Source: Branchiostoma floridae
Taxonomy: Eukaryota > Chordata > Leptocardii > Amphioxiformes > Branchiostomatidae
DNA: 37,072 bases
Direction: 5' to 3'
Assembly (NCBI RefSeq): GCF_000003815.2
Contig: NC_049980.1
Coordinates: 34,083,501 to 34,120,572, forward strand
The translations under genes and the position numbers were made by a program. The notes beneath the pieces are model-generated. The model saw only the letters and a program-made list of their open reading frames with translations, did no database searches and was not told the origin of the DNA. This document shows positions 19,866 to 30,386 of this stretch, one piece after another. Each line of letters opens with the position of its first letter. The stretch's first letter is position 1.

Positions 19866-20176
19866 GTTGCACGTGTTTTAATATGTTCATTGCTGCACAT
19901 GGAATTAAAATCTATTGGTATGATAGCAATTCATAAAACCTAAACTGTGAACATATTGCACATAGAAAAATGACTAATACATAGAAAAATATTGACAGTG
20001 CATCTAAGTAGTCATATTGACACACCAAACCGTACATGTAAGCAATGATAGTCAGGTTAGCATGGCCTACGTGTCTGTACCAGCATCCATAACACCCATA
20101 AACCAATATCAGTCCGCCCACACGCTCCCAGTGCACTAACTCAATAAACACTCCCGTAACACTGCACCATGCCAGG
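19866..20176. other. No gene recognised
   Basis: AT-rich spacer. It may belong to the 3' region of the LINE copy, but no reverse transcriptase motif is present. Confidence 0.35.
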
Positions 20177-20491
20177 TTAAGGTGGGTTCACACATGCGTA
20201 TATATTCAAGTCCGTTTGAGGTGCGTATGAAGCTCTTAGTCTCTTCCAGGCTCCACAGGTCGCGGGAAAAATTGTACAAATTGGACAAATATAGATACAT
20301 AACATGCCAGATGAGTTAGCTGACCGAGAATTATGGTTAGCGACCCAGCTAACTCGCCTCACATGTTACCTGTTTACGTTTGTCCAATTTCTAATATTTT
20401 TCCAACGACATGTGGGGCCTGGTGGAGGCAAATACTCCCATGCGCGCCTCATACGGACTTAAATATATACGCACGTGTGACCCCACCTTTA
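20177..20491. mobile_element. PIF/Harbinger-like MITE with long inverted repeats
   Basis: The element at 20180-20488 (309 bp) starts AGGTGGGTTCACACATGCGT and ends with the inverted ACGCACGTGTGACCCCACCT. Both sides carry TTA (20177-20179 and 20489-20491), the 3-bp TWA duplication typical of PIF/Harbinger elements. The arms pair along almost the full length (about 145 bp each, with differences), so the element is essentially a hairpin. It has no coding capacity. Confidence 0.82.
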
Positions 20492-21039
20492 GCACTCAAT
20501 ACAAGCATTTCTGTCTTATCGTTTTATCCTATGGACATGTGGTGTAAAATGTCTAGTTGAAAAATAAAACACTGGCATTTCCTACAGGTTCGGCGCTTCC
20601 CCCTTTCTAAACACCGAACGTTTTTTCGCTCTTAGATATGTCTCTGATATAAGGCGGCCAACTGAGTTTTTCCTGATTAAATAGAAAACGAATGAATGGA
20701 AGGAAATAAATGGATAGACTGAACGGATGAATGAATGAAAGGAATGAATGAAAGGGATGAATCAAACTATGAACGGATGAATGTATGAAGTAGTTTGAAC
20801 CGAGAAGGAGATCTTCTGTGATGCTAGTGGTTATGTAAAAGTAACGAGACTAAGGGTGGGATGAGTTGATTAGATGAGATGTTAGATTTCAAATGCGGGG
20901 GCGACATTCCCCCATTTAATAGCTGATGGAACAAATCGTGGATATCGATTGATTTACGAAGCCACTGCAGGATGTCAATCCCGGTAAGACCTTCAACACC
21001 TTGAGAACCTGGATATTTTCTAGACTCCCTTGCAGTCTT
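20492..21039. repeat. Spacer with GAAT-rich stretch (20688-20790)
   Basis: Imperfect GAATGAATG/GGAT runs at 20688-20790. The rest shows no gene. Confidence 0.6.
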
Positions 21040-21139
21040 NNNNNNNNNNNNNNNNNNNNNNNNNNNNNNNNNNNNNNNNNNNNNNNNNNNNNNNNNNNNN
21101 NNNNNNNNNNNNNNNNNNNNNNNNNNNNNNNNNNNNNNN
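21040..21139. other. Assembly gap (100 N)
   Basis: Fixed-size gap; true length unknown. Confidence 1.
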
Positions 21140-21540
21140 AGCTGGAGCCTGCTTTTGGTAGACTACTGTTCCAAGTGCTGTCTTTTAAAAGGTTCCTGTA
21201 ACTGCCAGAATACAATCTAAAACGTCAGACATTGTTTAATGTCCAGAGACTGGATTGGTGTTAACGTTATTATCTTCCTGTCCTGACTAAGTAATATTCA
21301 CTAACGTGTTCCTACACAGAATTAAGGTAATGGAAACCCAGATGAAAAAGCCTCTGTCTTACATGTCCACTAATCAAGTAGCAGATATTACTTTACGTCG
21401 GTGTACGTAACCTATTTCGCGTGCGTTCGATCCTTTCTTCGCGTAATATTTATTTAGTAACAAGACGAATTGTTACATGTTCTATTTGTAGCAAAAAGTA
21501 GGTTTTTGTTCTGCCATGCCGAATTGTGTCAATCATCAAA

Positions 21541-22640
21541 CAGTGGGTGAGAAATATGAGATAAAAATCTAATCTACCTCTCTACCAGGGTACACAAATA
21601 TTTCATTAGTGAGAGGCTATTATATTTGCTGAAGTTGATAACAGAAAGCGTCCCGCAGTGAAAATGGCGGATATTCACCACATCTTTCCCAGCATGGTGA
21701 CCGTCGTATGAAAGGTTTTAGTTTAGGCTGCATTTGTGTGCGTGTCTTTGTATCTCACCAGGGTAATTGAAAAAATAAAAAATAAAACTCTGCATAGATT
21801 GGTTTTCTATTCATCAATGTGTTGGTAAATTGGTTTTCTATTTATCCATGTGTTGGTAAATTGGTTTTCTATTTATCCATGTGTTGGTAAATGCAAGCGA
21901 ACGATTGATTGAATGTGTAGGCAGGTTGTGATAACAAAAGGGACATGATTAGCTTGTGGGCCCCCTGGCGGCTTTCCACGGTAAATCAGGATATTGCATT
22001 TACTAATGTGGAACTCCGGAAGTGCCTGACAGGTAAGTTGGAGATTTAACAAGTCCCTGCTAACTTCAGAAGAAAGCCTTAGTGTGCAATATGACCAAAC
22101 AGATTCACCTGTGGCATCAGTCAGTATCAAAAGCCGAATGGTGGGTATAAAACATCAGATACAAATCTAATCTCCTTTCCTTTCGGGCTGTTTTATCACC
22201 GGGAGGATATTACATTTGCTGAAGTTATAATAATTAAAATCCGAGAGTGTCCCTCTGTGAAAATGGCGGACATTGGCCACCCCCCTGCTCTCTTCCACAG
22301 CATGGTTACCATCGTACAAAGAACTATGGTCGAGGCGGCATTTGTGTACGTGTCTTTGTTGTTCATCAGGATAATAACAAGAAAAAGAAACTCCACAAAG
22401 ATTGGTTTAATACCCAATCTGTTGTCAGGTTGTAGCAACAAACGGGAGATGCTATCTTTTGGGCCCCCTGGCGAATTCCCACGGTAAATGAGGATATTGT
22501 ATTTTCAAAAGTGACAACCCGGAAGTGCCCGACAGGTATGCTGATGATCTGACAAATCATTCCTAAGAACTCTTGAAGAAGGTTGTGCTAACCCAGATGA
22601 AGATGAGTTTACCGATTCGGCATCAGCCAGTATCAAGAGC
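21541..22640. repeat. Tandem duplication of a 0.5-0.6-kb segment
   Basis: Copy 1 is about 21541-22135 and copy 2 about 22139-22640. Ordered matches are ATTTGCTGAAGTT, GTGAAAATGGCGGAYATT, CACAGCATGGTKACC-like, GGCATTTGTGTACGTGTCTTTG (GCATTTGTGTGCGTGTC in copy 1), GGGCCCCCTGGCG, CACGGTAAATSAGGATATTG, CCGGAAGTGCC-GACAGGTA and GGCATCAG-CAGTATCAA. Copy 1 carries an extra 31-bp triplication at 21799-21891. No protein is recognised in either copy. Confidence 0.8.
21799..21891. repeat. 31-bp triplication
   Basis: Three copies of a unit starting TTGGTTTTCTATT and ending GTGTTGGTAAA, at 21799, 21830 and 21861. Present only in the first copy of the larger duplication. Confidence 0.9.
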
Positions 22641-22815
22641 CGGCCAAGCAGTTTCAACCCCACCGGTGGCTAATGGATTCTGCTTGGCCTGTCTTGTGCC
22701 GCCGGTAGCCGGTGCATTGTAGGGATTCAAATACTGAATCACGAGACCCCAAAGTCGCCATGTTTTTGTCAAAATCAATTTTGGTGCAACGTTCTCTCCA
22801 AAGGACCACTCGTTA

Positions 22816-22990
22816 ATCTCCAAGCAGATCCTACGATGGCATAAGATTGTACCAAACAGGCCAAGGAGTGTAGTCAGCCAAGAGCTGTCAATTTGCCATT
22901 TCCCGGTAGCAAAACACACTTCTAGGCCGGCTTTACTCCTCTGGCGGCTTTTAATACTATCTTATGCTACCGTAGGATCTGCTTGGAGAT
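22816..22990. mobile_element. Short MITE with 32-bp inverted ends
   Basis: Left end ATCTCCAAGCAGATCCTACG (22816-22847 in full) matches the inverted right end 22959-22990 with two differences. It is 175 bp long and non-coding. The target duplication is unclear; GTTA on the left and GTAA on the right are the only candidates. Superfamily not identified. Confidence 0.75.
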
Positions 22991-23085
22991 GTAACAGTGG
23001 TTCAAGTACCGTCTACCGTCATTGCCAAGGAGCTCTGAGCTTTTGTGGCAATCATGATTTGTAATCCGCCACCCCGAGTTCGATA

Positions 23086-23464
23086 CACCTTTCTCACGCG
23101 GCGGCCATCATAGATTGAAGACGAGGTCAATGAGGCAAACAGACAAAACATATTTCTAAAATCAGGTCCCATTTAGTTTTTTCCCAAACCACATAAATTT
23201 TCATGATATAAGATAGAATAATAAATATTATAACTAGTGTTATGCACTAAAAATGTAGCAATTTAGAGTAGTGTAGACTGGTCCCAAAGTCCCTTAAGAG
23301 ATGCAAAATGAAAACATAATAATGCAAATATTTGACGGACTTTACTTATTGGTCGCTTTCCTAATTGGCAGGCAATCATTAGTTGAACTGCTAATTATCA
23401 TTGAAAGCCTTTTGCTTGCCTCATTGAGCTCGTTTTAGATCATGGCCGCCGCGTGAGAAAGGTG
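23086..23464. mobile_element. MITE with about 55-bp inverted repeats, inserted in a tRNA-like unit
   Basis: Starts CACCTTTCTCACGCGGCGGC and ends with the exact inverse at 23464; the match extends about 55 bp with a few differences (CAATGAGGCAA near 23127 is inverted near 23416). TA lies on each side (23084-23085 and 23465-23466), as expected for a Tc1/mariner-type duplication. The insertion splits GTTCGAT-ACCGGG, the B-box of the surrounding repeat. The middle is AT-rich without coding capacity. Confidence 0.78.
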
Positions 23465-23680
23465 TATACCGGGTGTCGGCATGTTTGTTTCTTTTTGTTC
23501 TTACAAATCGTGACCGCTACAGTACTCCCCCTTTTCTTGTCAAGATTCGTCCTCGAATCTTCGAGATCGATATCCCTGTGGGGCACATCTTAGCCTGTTA
23601 CTCACAGTGTGGCATATTTCTAGCCTGTTACTCACAGGGCCGGTGTGGGAAGCATTGTAGAAATTGAGAGGGGCGAGTGA

Positions 23681-23822
23681 TAACAGAAAGAAACAAACAT
23701 GTCGACACCCGGGATCGAACCCGGGGCGGCGGATTACAAATCATGACCGCTATCGCTGTCGCCACAAAAGCTCAGAGCTCCTTGGCAAGGACGATAGACG
23801 GTGCTTGAACCACTGTTACGAG
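23681..23822 (-). repeat. tRNA-derived repeat (B-box, A-box-like), inverted twin of 22991-23505
   Basis: On the - strand it reads GTGGCGACAGCG (A-box-like), GATTTGTAATCC (anticodon-loop-like) and GGGTTCGATCCCGGG (a perfect B-box stem and loop). The acceptor stem does not pair, so it is a SINE-like or tRNA-pseudogene unit, not a working tRNA. The + strand twin starts GTAACAGTGGTTCAAG at 22991 and is split by the MITE at 23086-23464. The two units face each other around 23600. Confidence 0.6.
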
Positions 23823-24440
23823 ATGACAACTCGTCACTTCACACAGAGCAGAAGGTGCCGTATGTTGACTGGTTGTAAGAATGTCAAAGCTGTCAAATTT
23901 CCCGCTGGCATAAGTTTATTCATAGTTTATTCAGAAAAACAATCAGCATCGCAGTCATTAAAAATTAATCTGAATATCACTGATTTTACAACTTGTTACA
24001 TGGTGAATACAGAATATATGTATAAACATTAATAAACAATTACAATACATGCCGCAGAAACATCTAAAAAAAGTTTTAAGTAATGCTTTAAGAGAACACT
24101 GAAGTAAGGACAGGAACGCCATACACACTAAGATGATTCGTTATACAGGCGGATGGCCTGGTGCAGAAATGACCTTCTCAGTCTCTGTGTCCGGGCAGCT
24201 GGCACAGTAAGTGCAGTGCCGTTTCTAAGCCAGAATCAAAAGCAGTTTCAAACCACCACCGGTGTTTAATGCAAGGTTTTTCACACTGTCTTATGCCACC
24301 AGTAAATCTCTTCATACAGATTTCATACATTGGAGGGATTCAAATGCTAAATCATGTACAAGACCCCCCAAAGCCATGTTTTTGTCGATATCGAAGTCTG
24401 GTGCAACATCTACTTTAAAGGACCACTCGTTACTTCACAA

Positions 24441-25051
24441 ACAGCAGTGTTGACTGGATGTAGGAAGGACTTAGTGACTGTACCTGTTTAAAGACGCAAT
24501 TATAGACCGTCTCCATTTCTCCGAACCCGCCAAGTCGTCTGTAGTTCCTCACCAAATGAGGGCGGCACATCAGAGAGAAGAGTCGGTCTGACGTCAGAGG
24601 CTGACGTTCGGAGGCTAAATCCAGATGTCAGATTCCGCTGCTTCAGCATGAGCGTCTCCTCTGGGTCTTGTTTAACAGCTCCGAATAAAGCACCGAGTTT
24701 TGCTCGGTACAGATTTGGACCTACTCAGCGTCTTGTTTACGAGTTACAACTATATTCTAATTTTTGCTCACAACAATTTTAGAACTGCTCGGATCTCCGA
24801 TACAGTACTGGTTAAGATATAAAACATTTATGGCCAAAAAAGAGATGAAATCTGGATTTTTATCTGCCGATTGAAGATCAACGCCCACTGAAGGGTCCCA
24901 GCCGAGACTAAGTACTGCAGTTGGTTCTTTACAGTTTTAGAATTGGCCTGATTGCAAAAACTGGGAAATATGGAGAATTTTACGGACAGACAAGGCATAA
25001 CATCCAGAGGTCAGAATCGGCTCTTAAAAATCAACGCCTGATGTGATGTTT
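24441..25051. other. No gene recognised
   Basis: Spacer of mixed composition; no coding exon, RNA gene or transposon end could be supported. Confidence 0.4.
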
Positions 25052-25147
25052 AAAAAGTTAAAGTTGCCCGTACATCTGTGCAGATGCTTAGGGTGGCGCC
25101 CATCTCCATTTCGAGTAGCCCTTGGGCCACACAAGTGCCAGCCACTA
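25052..25147 (-). mobile_element. 3' fragment of a SINE
   Basis: Matches 30143-30215: AAAAAGTTAAAGTTGCCCG, CATCTGTGCAGAYGC-like, GTAGCCCTTGGGCCACACA and GCCACTACAG. The full copy shows that the element runs on the - strand and that this is its 3' end. A 19-bp insertion separates two of the blocks. Confidence 0.65.
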
Positions 25148-25870
25148 CAGACGCACATGATTGTTCTTTTTAATGTCTTACCTTGCACCCTCTAAACGTC
25201 GCAACTCCAGAAAAAGGATTGACCTAGGTATTTTAATCCGTCTTTCATCTTGTATTCGTATGTCAAAGACTCAATAAAGATGATTCTGATCCCAAATTCC
25301 AGGCCCAGGTCGGATCTGTACCTAAACCTGAGCCTGACCCAATGTCACATTTAGGTACACATCCCTGTCCCAGCCGGTTCGAACCAGTTTCAGAACGATC
25401 TCAGAAAAACGAGAGGTTAAAGAAGCGACAATGAACAGGAATGACAGCACCAACACAGATGAGCTTCCATGCTAAAAATCAAACGTGTTTATGGAGATCA
25501 CAGATGGATTGATGGAGGTCGTGTGCCTGGTGAACTACTCGTGTTTTCTGCTGTTGTACAATCCTTCCATTATGTTGCTAGAAATGTGCACAAGTACGAC
25601 GCCATCTAAAAACTACCTTGTAACAGAAAACTGTAAATTTGTCTACACATGTTTCAAGATAGAGAAGGCATTGTTGAAATAGAATAATTCTCTTATTAGA
25701 TTTATTTATCTAAGTTACTTGTGTGTGAAGACATGTCTGTTGACAGCTCATTATTACTGTCCGTTGCTATGATGAAAAATAGATACATCGTGATGTTTTT
25801 TTAGTGCTTTGCAGAGATAGTTACCGAAATGGAAATGTCACAGACCGTGTAATTTCTAACTTACATAAGC
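25148..25870. other. No gene recognised; possible old hAT end near 25295-25375
   Basis: CCAGGCCCAGGTCGGATC to TTAGGTACACATCCCTG resembles, on the - strand, the CAGGTCC-rich end of the hAT MITE family at 29124, but it is too diverged to define. The open frame at 25485-25682 has no known motif. Confidence 0.3.
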
Positions 25871-25912
25871 GTCCTTCCAAACATGGTTAATGTGACGGCT
25901 TGCCGGCGGCTT

Positions 25913-26084
25913 TTGACGTGACTCAAACAGTCATGACCGCCTCACGGACTGTTTAGAACAGCGCGACGAAGAGGAGAGGCGGCAATGGCAGGTTCTGACG
26001 TCACGCTCTGACGTCATCGCGCCAAAAGCAGACTCGCCAGCCGGCGGGAAAACAGTCCGGGCGGCTGTTACCAGATGACGTCAG
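25913..26084. promoter_or_regulatory. CRE/E2F motif cluster inside an inverted repeat
   Basis: Three full palindromic CRE sites TGACGTCA lie at 25996-26003, 26009-26016 and 26076-26083. E2F-like words GCGCCAAA (26019-26026) and GGCGGGAAA (26043-26051) lie between them. Arms 25913-25953 and 26049-26084 are inverted relative to each other (TGACGTGACT to CGGACTGTTT), so the cluster may be carried by a fold-back element. The patch is richer in G+C than its surroundings. No gene start was found next to it. Confidence 0.4.
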
Positions 26085-26099
26085 ACGTGTTTTGGTACC

Positions 26100-27460
26100 A
26101 ACAGTCTGGCTGAAAATACTCCTTACCCCTCTCCAAACCGTCTTCTTCATGCTCTCAAACTCAATTTCAATTACTGCTGCTGGGGTGATGGAAATACAGA
26201 AGAAAAAAATTATCTGCATGGTCATAGTAACAGGAAAAAAAGTTATAGATACTGTACTAGTTCATCTGTATCTGTACCTATATAGCCAGTATAACCGCCG
26301 TTCGGCGTAACACACCAGCTGTCACTCATCCATGGCAGTTCAGATATCTGACTAAGAAACTAAAACACCTACATGAATAACAGTAGATACACTCTAACTA
26401 TGCATGTCGAAACTCCTATAGCCCGTAAATATGGACAAGTGTTGGTTGTTGATGGGTCTTGGCACATGTAAAGCCTGGCTATGATATCGTCATGCTGTTT
26501 ATTTCTTCGCAACTTCGTAGATATAGATCCTTAAACTCCTTAAAAGATCCCACAAGTTACATACTATTGGATGATCTTTATTGATACAGTACACCAAAAG
26601 TTCAGCGACTTTCGTAAGGTCTACTACAACTATATATCTGAACAAACATGTGTACGTTGTACATGAATCTCTATGAATAAGTATCAATTTATCAACATTA
26701 TGAGTCTAGAGTATCATAGATTAACAAGAAAACGTTACAAAATTGATTGAACTATTTCTTGATTGCCTCGAAAACTGGCTAGGATTACACCAAGACCAGA
26801 CATGTATGTGTCTTGACCCAAATACTTGTCATGTATTAAGCCATTTCTTTTATGTTGGGTGTACATGTAAATGTTTCCTCGTGACTTTCTATTTACCTCC
26901 TTGATGTGATCATTGCTTGATGTACTTGTCTTTGTACAGAAATGTCTTTTATAATGCCGAATTCTACATTTTCTTTATTCCTCCGTGATGAAAGTTAGCC
27001 TAATTCTCAATAATTGGTTGCTTGACAAAACTTTAAAAGGGCAGTACGAGACTTCTGAAGTCTGATTGTACCCCGGGGGCATTGGAGTGCTTTACTCTAA
27101 TTACCTGACATTTGCGCACATTAGTGGCATCTCCCTCAGGTCGATCAAGATTAGACAGCCAGGGAAAAAGATGCTCGGTGCAAAAGATCCTCAAGCAACT
27201 GGATAAATCTTGTTAACGGCCAGACGTTTCAAGTATCATGTTAATTGTTTGGTCCAATCACAGCAGGAGCATACCAAGGGGTGCGCTGGTGCAAACCCTT
27301 CTGTCGGGAGTTGGTGATTCACTACAGATCACCCGGATGGAGGCCTGGCGAACCTCCGTCTCGTTTCAGCCATGTACTGGTTTGCATCACTCCCCATGCC
27401 CTGGAGAGGACAAGGCGCCACCAGGGGAATAACTACCTGTTGAGTCAGCATGACAACTGT
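26100..27460. other. No gene recognised
   Basis: AT-rich to 27000, then a more balanced stretch (27060-27440) upstream of a probable LINE tail. That stretch may be LINE-derived, but no reverse transcriptase motif could be read in any frame. Confidence 0.35.
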
Positions 27461-27515
27461 TGAATGAATGAATGAATCAATCAATCAATGAATAGTTTAT
27501 TTATTGCACAACGCA
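27461..27515 (-). repeat. Probable LINE 3' tail on the - strand
   Basis: TGAATGAATGAATGAATCAA and ATCAATCAATGAATAG are followed by TTTATTTATTGCACAACGC. On the - strand this is GTGCAATAAATAAAC followed by (ATTC/ATTG)n, the same junction as at 19822-19840. Confidence 0.6.
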
Positions 27516-28000
27516 AGTTCATGTAAAACATTTAGCAGCCATCAGCATGTGTTTTTGTCATCGGTTCCCTAACTAATACACGCAAGAGTTTAAAAAAACT
27601 ATGAGTGGTGACAACGTCGGAGCATATCCAGGGTCTCAAACCCACGATCTCTGAACTTTTGTTTATTTGAACTTCACCATATGTATTTACACAAAATGGT
27701 AGGGAGGCAAAAACAGGTACTTTATGACCTTTACTAGTTGCCTCCCGTGCAACTAAATTATACAATAATAGAAAAATAATCACAATGATAATAAATGATA
27801 ACAATTGTACACTCAAATAATAATAATAATGATTGTGTCAACGACAACAAAAGCAAATATGCAATTATAACAAATATAAAGAAATAAATCATAGAAATAA
27901 TGGTAAAATGAAATATGAAATATCTAAAAAGGTGTACAACTGGGACATTGACAGTAGGTGACCCAAACATCCTAACGTTATGCAACCCGACGCCACAATT
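27516..28000. other. No gene recognised
   Basis: AT-rich with AATAAT/AATGAT runs at 27770-27900. No feature beyond low complexity. Confidence 0.4.
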
Positions 28001-28014
28001 TTCACGGTGACCAC

Positions 28015-28152
28015 TTCACCGCGAACTTAAAACCACCGCGAACATTTTTTCTATTATGGTATTAGGCAGTCTATGGTGTTACGGCGAACTAAAATCTACC
28101 GCGATAAGTCCCCTTCCCGGCTAGCGCGAAATTAAATCCCCGCGAACTTGCG
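28015..28152. repeat. ACCGCGAA motif repeats, probably a transposon end
   Basis: A motif pair of the type ACCGCGAACTTAAAACC followed by ACCGCGAA occurs at 28018-28042 and degenerates at 28082-28107 (CGGCGAACTAAAATCTACCG) and 28122-28152 (GCGCGAAATTAAATCCCCGC). Spacing is about 30-65 bp. No boundaries were found. Confidence 0.5.
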
Positions 28153-28489
28153 TTTGCGTGGAGCCTGGTAGAGGCTGGTTCCATGGGCAGACAATCGTGT
28201 GAACCCGCCAGGTGCAGGCATGCGCAGACGATGGTACACTCAGGTTGGAAAAGACGTACTGGTTGGAACGACCTGGGGACTAATTAGAAATAATTTGCCA
28301 TTTTGAGCGAATTTTACTTTGTGCACCCGTTACAAAAGGCGTACTAAATTAGAAAAGGCGTACTGTTTAGGAAGCTAATTGGATACAATTTGTCACCGTT
28401 TGGCAAATTTTATTTTGAACACCTGGTAGTTAGAGCGCTGTGCCTTTATTGAACTAACTGGAAAACACTTGACGAGCGGTGAGATTCCC

Positions 28490-28645
28490 CTAATAATGCC
28501 CCGTTCCTGGGAAGGCCACTTGATACAAAGTTTCACACATGAATCAGGTGATGATGAGCAGCTAGGTGCGGCTGGGACGAGAAGCTGAAGGTCCCGTGTT
28601 TGGGCAGAAGATTCACATCCCGAGCGCGTTAAAGAAAACACAACA
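28490..28645 (+). mobile_element. SINE body fragment
   Basis: GTTCCTGGGAAGGCCACTTGA, then GGTGCGGCTGGGACGAGAAG, AAGGTCCCGTGTTTG, GATTCACATCCCGAGCGCG-type sequence and TTAAAGAAAACAC. The order matches 36030-36170. The tRNA-like head is missing or too diverged. Confidence 0.55.
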
Positions 28646-29115
28646 CTTAAGATCTAGGACAGGATTATAGCACCCAGCTCGCACCTGCACGTAGTCAACA
28701 AAGATGTTGCGTTCAAGAGTAGGTAACAACTACTAAACGATTTACTTCCAGCTATGCCACTGTCTAGTTGTAATGAACACGAACAACTACTTTAGTCTAC
28801 TTAATACTCGTTCAATTTGTGTATTATATATGCATATGTATGCGGTAACGGTATCGGCCTAGTACCCAGTGTCCACATTATATTGTTTTTGTTGCAATTT
28901 GAATAAAGTCAAAGCTGTTGCGTTACGCCAGAAGTATATCTCTGTCATACAATGACTCTTAGTCTTGAGTCTGAGAACACGGAACTGTTGATCGGACACG
29001 TCGGTTGGAAAAGTAAACTGATTTATGACGTAGCTGCTAATGTGAAAGATGTAACGCTCCTGATGTTCTGCTTTGTGAGACAAAATAACATTGTCCAAAC
29101 CTTGTTATCTGTAAA
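28646..29115. other. No gene recognised
   Basis: Spacer. Overlapping open frames on both strands at 28859-29098 have no known motif. Confidence 0.4.
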
Positions 29116-29565
29116 CCCAGCACTAGGGGTGGGTACCGGTACAGAAATTCAGGTCCAGGTCCGGTTCAGGTCCAAAGGATCAGGTCCAGGTCCGGACCTG
29201 AACCTGGACCTGATTCAGTATGACTCATACCAATGGTCCATTTCACTACAAAGAAATCTGTTTGGTGGAGTATTAGACTTACAATGGCCTCTTAAAATCC
29301 TACAACGCTAACTGCAACTGTAAGACTGACTGTAAAACTCAGTAGAAATAACTATAAACTCTAAACTACTTAACTCTTGTTATTTTTTTCACCTGCAAGC
29401 GCCAAGACGTGTGAATACCTGATAAAATAATCTGTTAATTTTCTAATCCAACATCCAACATCCGGTCCACCTATTTTTTTCAGGTCCGGTTTTTCTGGAC
29501 CGGTCCGATAAGAAAAACCGGTTTTGTACCGGTACGCTGTACCGATGTCCAGCCCTACCCAGCAC
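29116..29565 (+). mobile_element. hAT-type MITE with perfect 8-bp target duplication
   Basis: The element at 29124-29557 (434 bp) starts TAGGGGTGGGTACCGGTACA and ends with the inverted TGTACCGATGTCCAGCCCTA. CCCAGCAC stands directly on both sides (29116-29123 and 29558-29565), the 8-bp duplication expected of hAT elements. Near the left end is a cluster of CAGGTCC/GGACCTG words (29150-29215) in both directions; near the right end is CCGGTTTT-GGACCGG. There is no transposase. A diverged, interrupted relative sits at 6778-8391 in the opposite direction. Confidence 0.92.
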
Positions 29566-30025
29566 TGAATACATAACTCTGCGACAAACACATAGATATC
29601 AACATTTCACATTATTCTGCGATATACAAACTAACGCTCATAAGAAAAGAATGACCTTTGCATTTCCGTCGAAAGTAGAACTCGTAACCAATGCAGACAT
29701 GATACCTTTGACGGAGAAAATCCTGTTTTCAAAGTGAGCACAGAGTTGTTCCTGATACTCGGCTAACTGGGTCTAAACCTGCCTATGGGACATTTTAGTG
29801 TGCACAACTAACAGGATCCAATGTCAGTGTTGAGGGCGACATGGGGCTTCATTATTGATTTTAAACAGCTGATCTATCCTCGTCGGGACTAGGACGTCTC
29901 TGTCACCCGCGTGACTGGTTGTAGTTCCGGCGACTTGAGGAAATACTGGTGAGCTCACACAGCTGATCTATGCCAGCCGCCACTCGGACGTCACTGTCAC
30001 CCGCCAGGATGGTTTCCCTGGCAAC
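29566..30025. other. No gene recognised
   Basis: CAGCTGATCTATSC occurs at about 29868 and 29960, followed in each by GGACGTC-CTGTCACCCGC. This is a short local duplication (about 90 bp apart). Nothing coding was found. Confidence 0.5.
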
Positions 30026-30129
30026 CGTCAAACGGAATCAATTTTCCCATTATCGTCTTAGAGACTGAGTCTGCCTGCAGGCGCTCGGAGCTTGGAGTCT
30101 CCGCCAGCGAGAACTGATTTTCAAATAAC

Positions 30130-30386
30130 ACTATATGATAAAAAAAGTTAAAGTTTGCCCATGCATCTACAGACGCGTAGGGTAGCCCTTGGGCCACACA
30201 TGTGCAAGCCACTACAGCAGGGGGCTGGTCCGCTGGTAGTAATGTGTGTGTAACTTCCATACTCTTCTTCATTAGTGCTGAGTGCTAAGCAGAGAAAGCA
30301 GCATGTGCCATTTTTAAAGTCTTTGGTATGACTCGGCCGGGGATCGAACTCACGACCTACCGAATGATATGATACTATATGATAAA
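30130..30386 (-). mobile_element. tRNA-derived SINE with 13-bp target duplication
   Basis: ACTATATGATAAA occurs exactly at 30130-30142 and 30374-30386, flanking a 231-bp insert. On the - strand the insert reads GTGAGTTCGATCCCCGGCC (tRNA B-box), then a unique body, then CAAACTTTAACTTTTTT at its 3' end. The A-box is missing, so the 5' end is truncated. A 3' fragment of the same family lies at 25052-25147. Confidence 0.82.

Larger units (their letters stand above)
22628..24440. mobile_element. Nest of inserted repeats
   Basis: Sequence 22628-22815 recurs, diverged, at 24232-24435 in the same direction (shared: GCAGTTTCAA, GGGATTCAAATRCT, CCATGTTTTTGTC, AAAGGACCACTCGTTA). The first copy is cut by a short MITE (22816-22990). 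After that comes a tRNA-like unit which is itself cut by another MITE (23086-23464). An inverted copy of the tRNA-like unit lies at 23681-23822. The region is layered insertions with no host gene. Confidence 0.7.

Noticed and set aside
19553-19890. Frames rich in S, H, I and F across the GAAT array
   Set aside because: Translation of a tetranucleotide repeat (HSFIHSFIH pattern); not a gene.
23691-23775. Possible functional tRNA-Thr on the - strand
   Set aside because: The B-box is perfect but the acceptor stem does not pair and the D-arm is irregular; it is a repeat with a second copy nearby.
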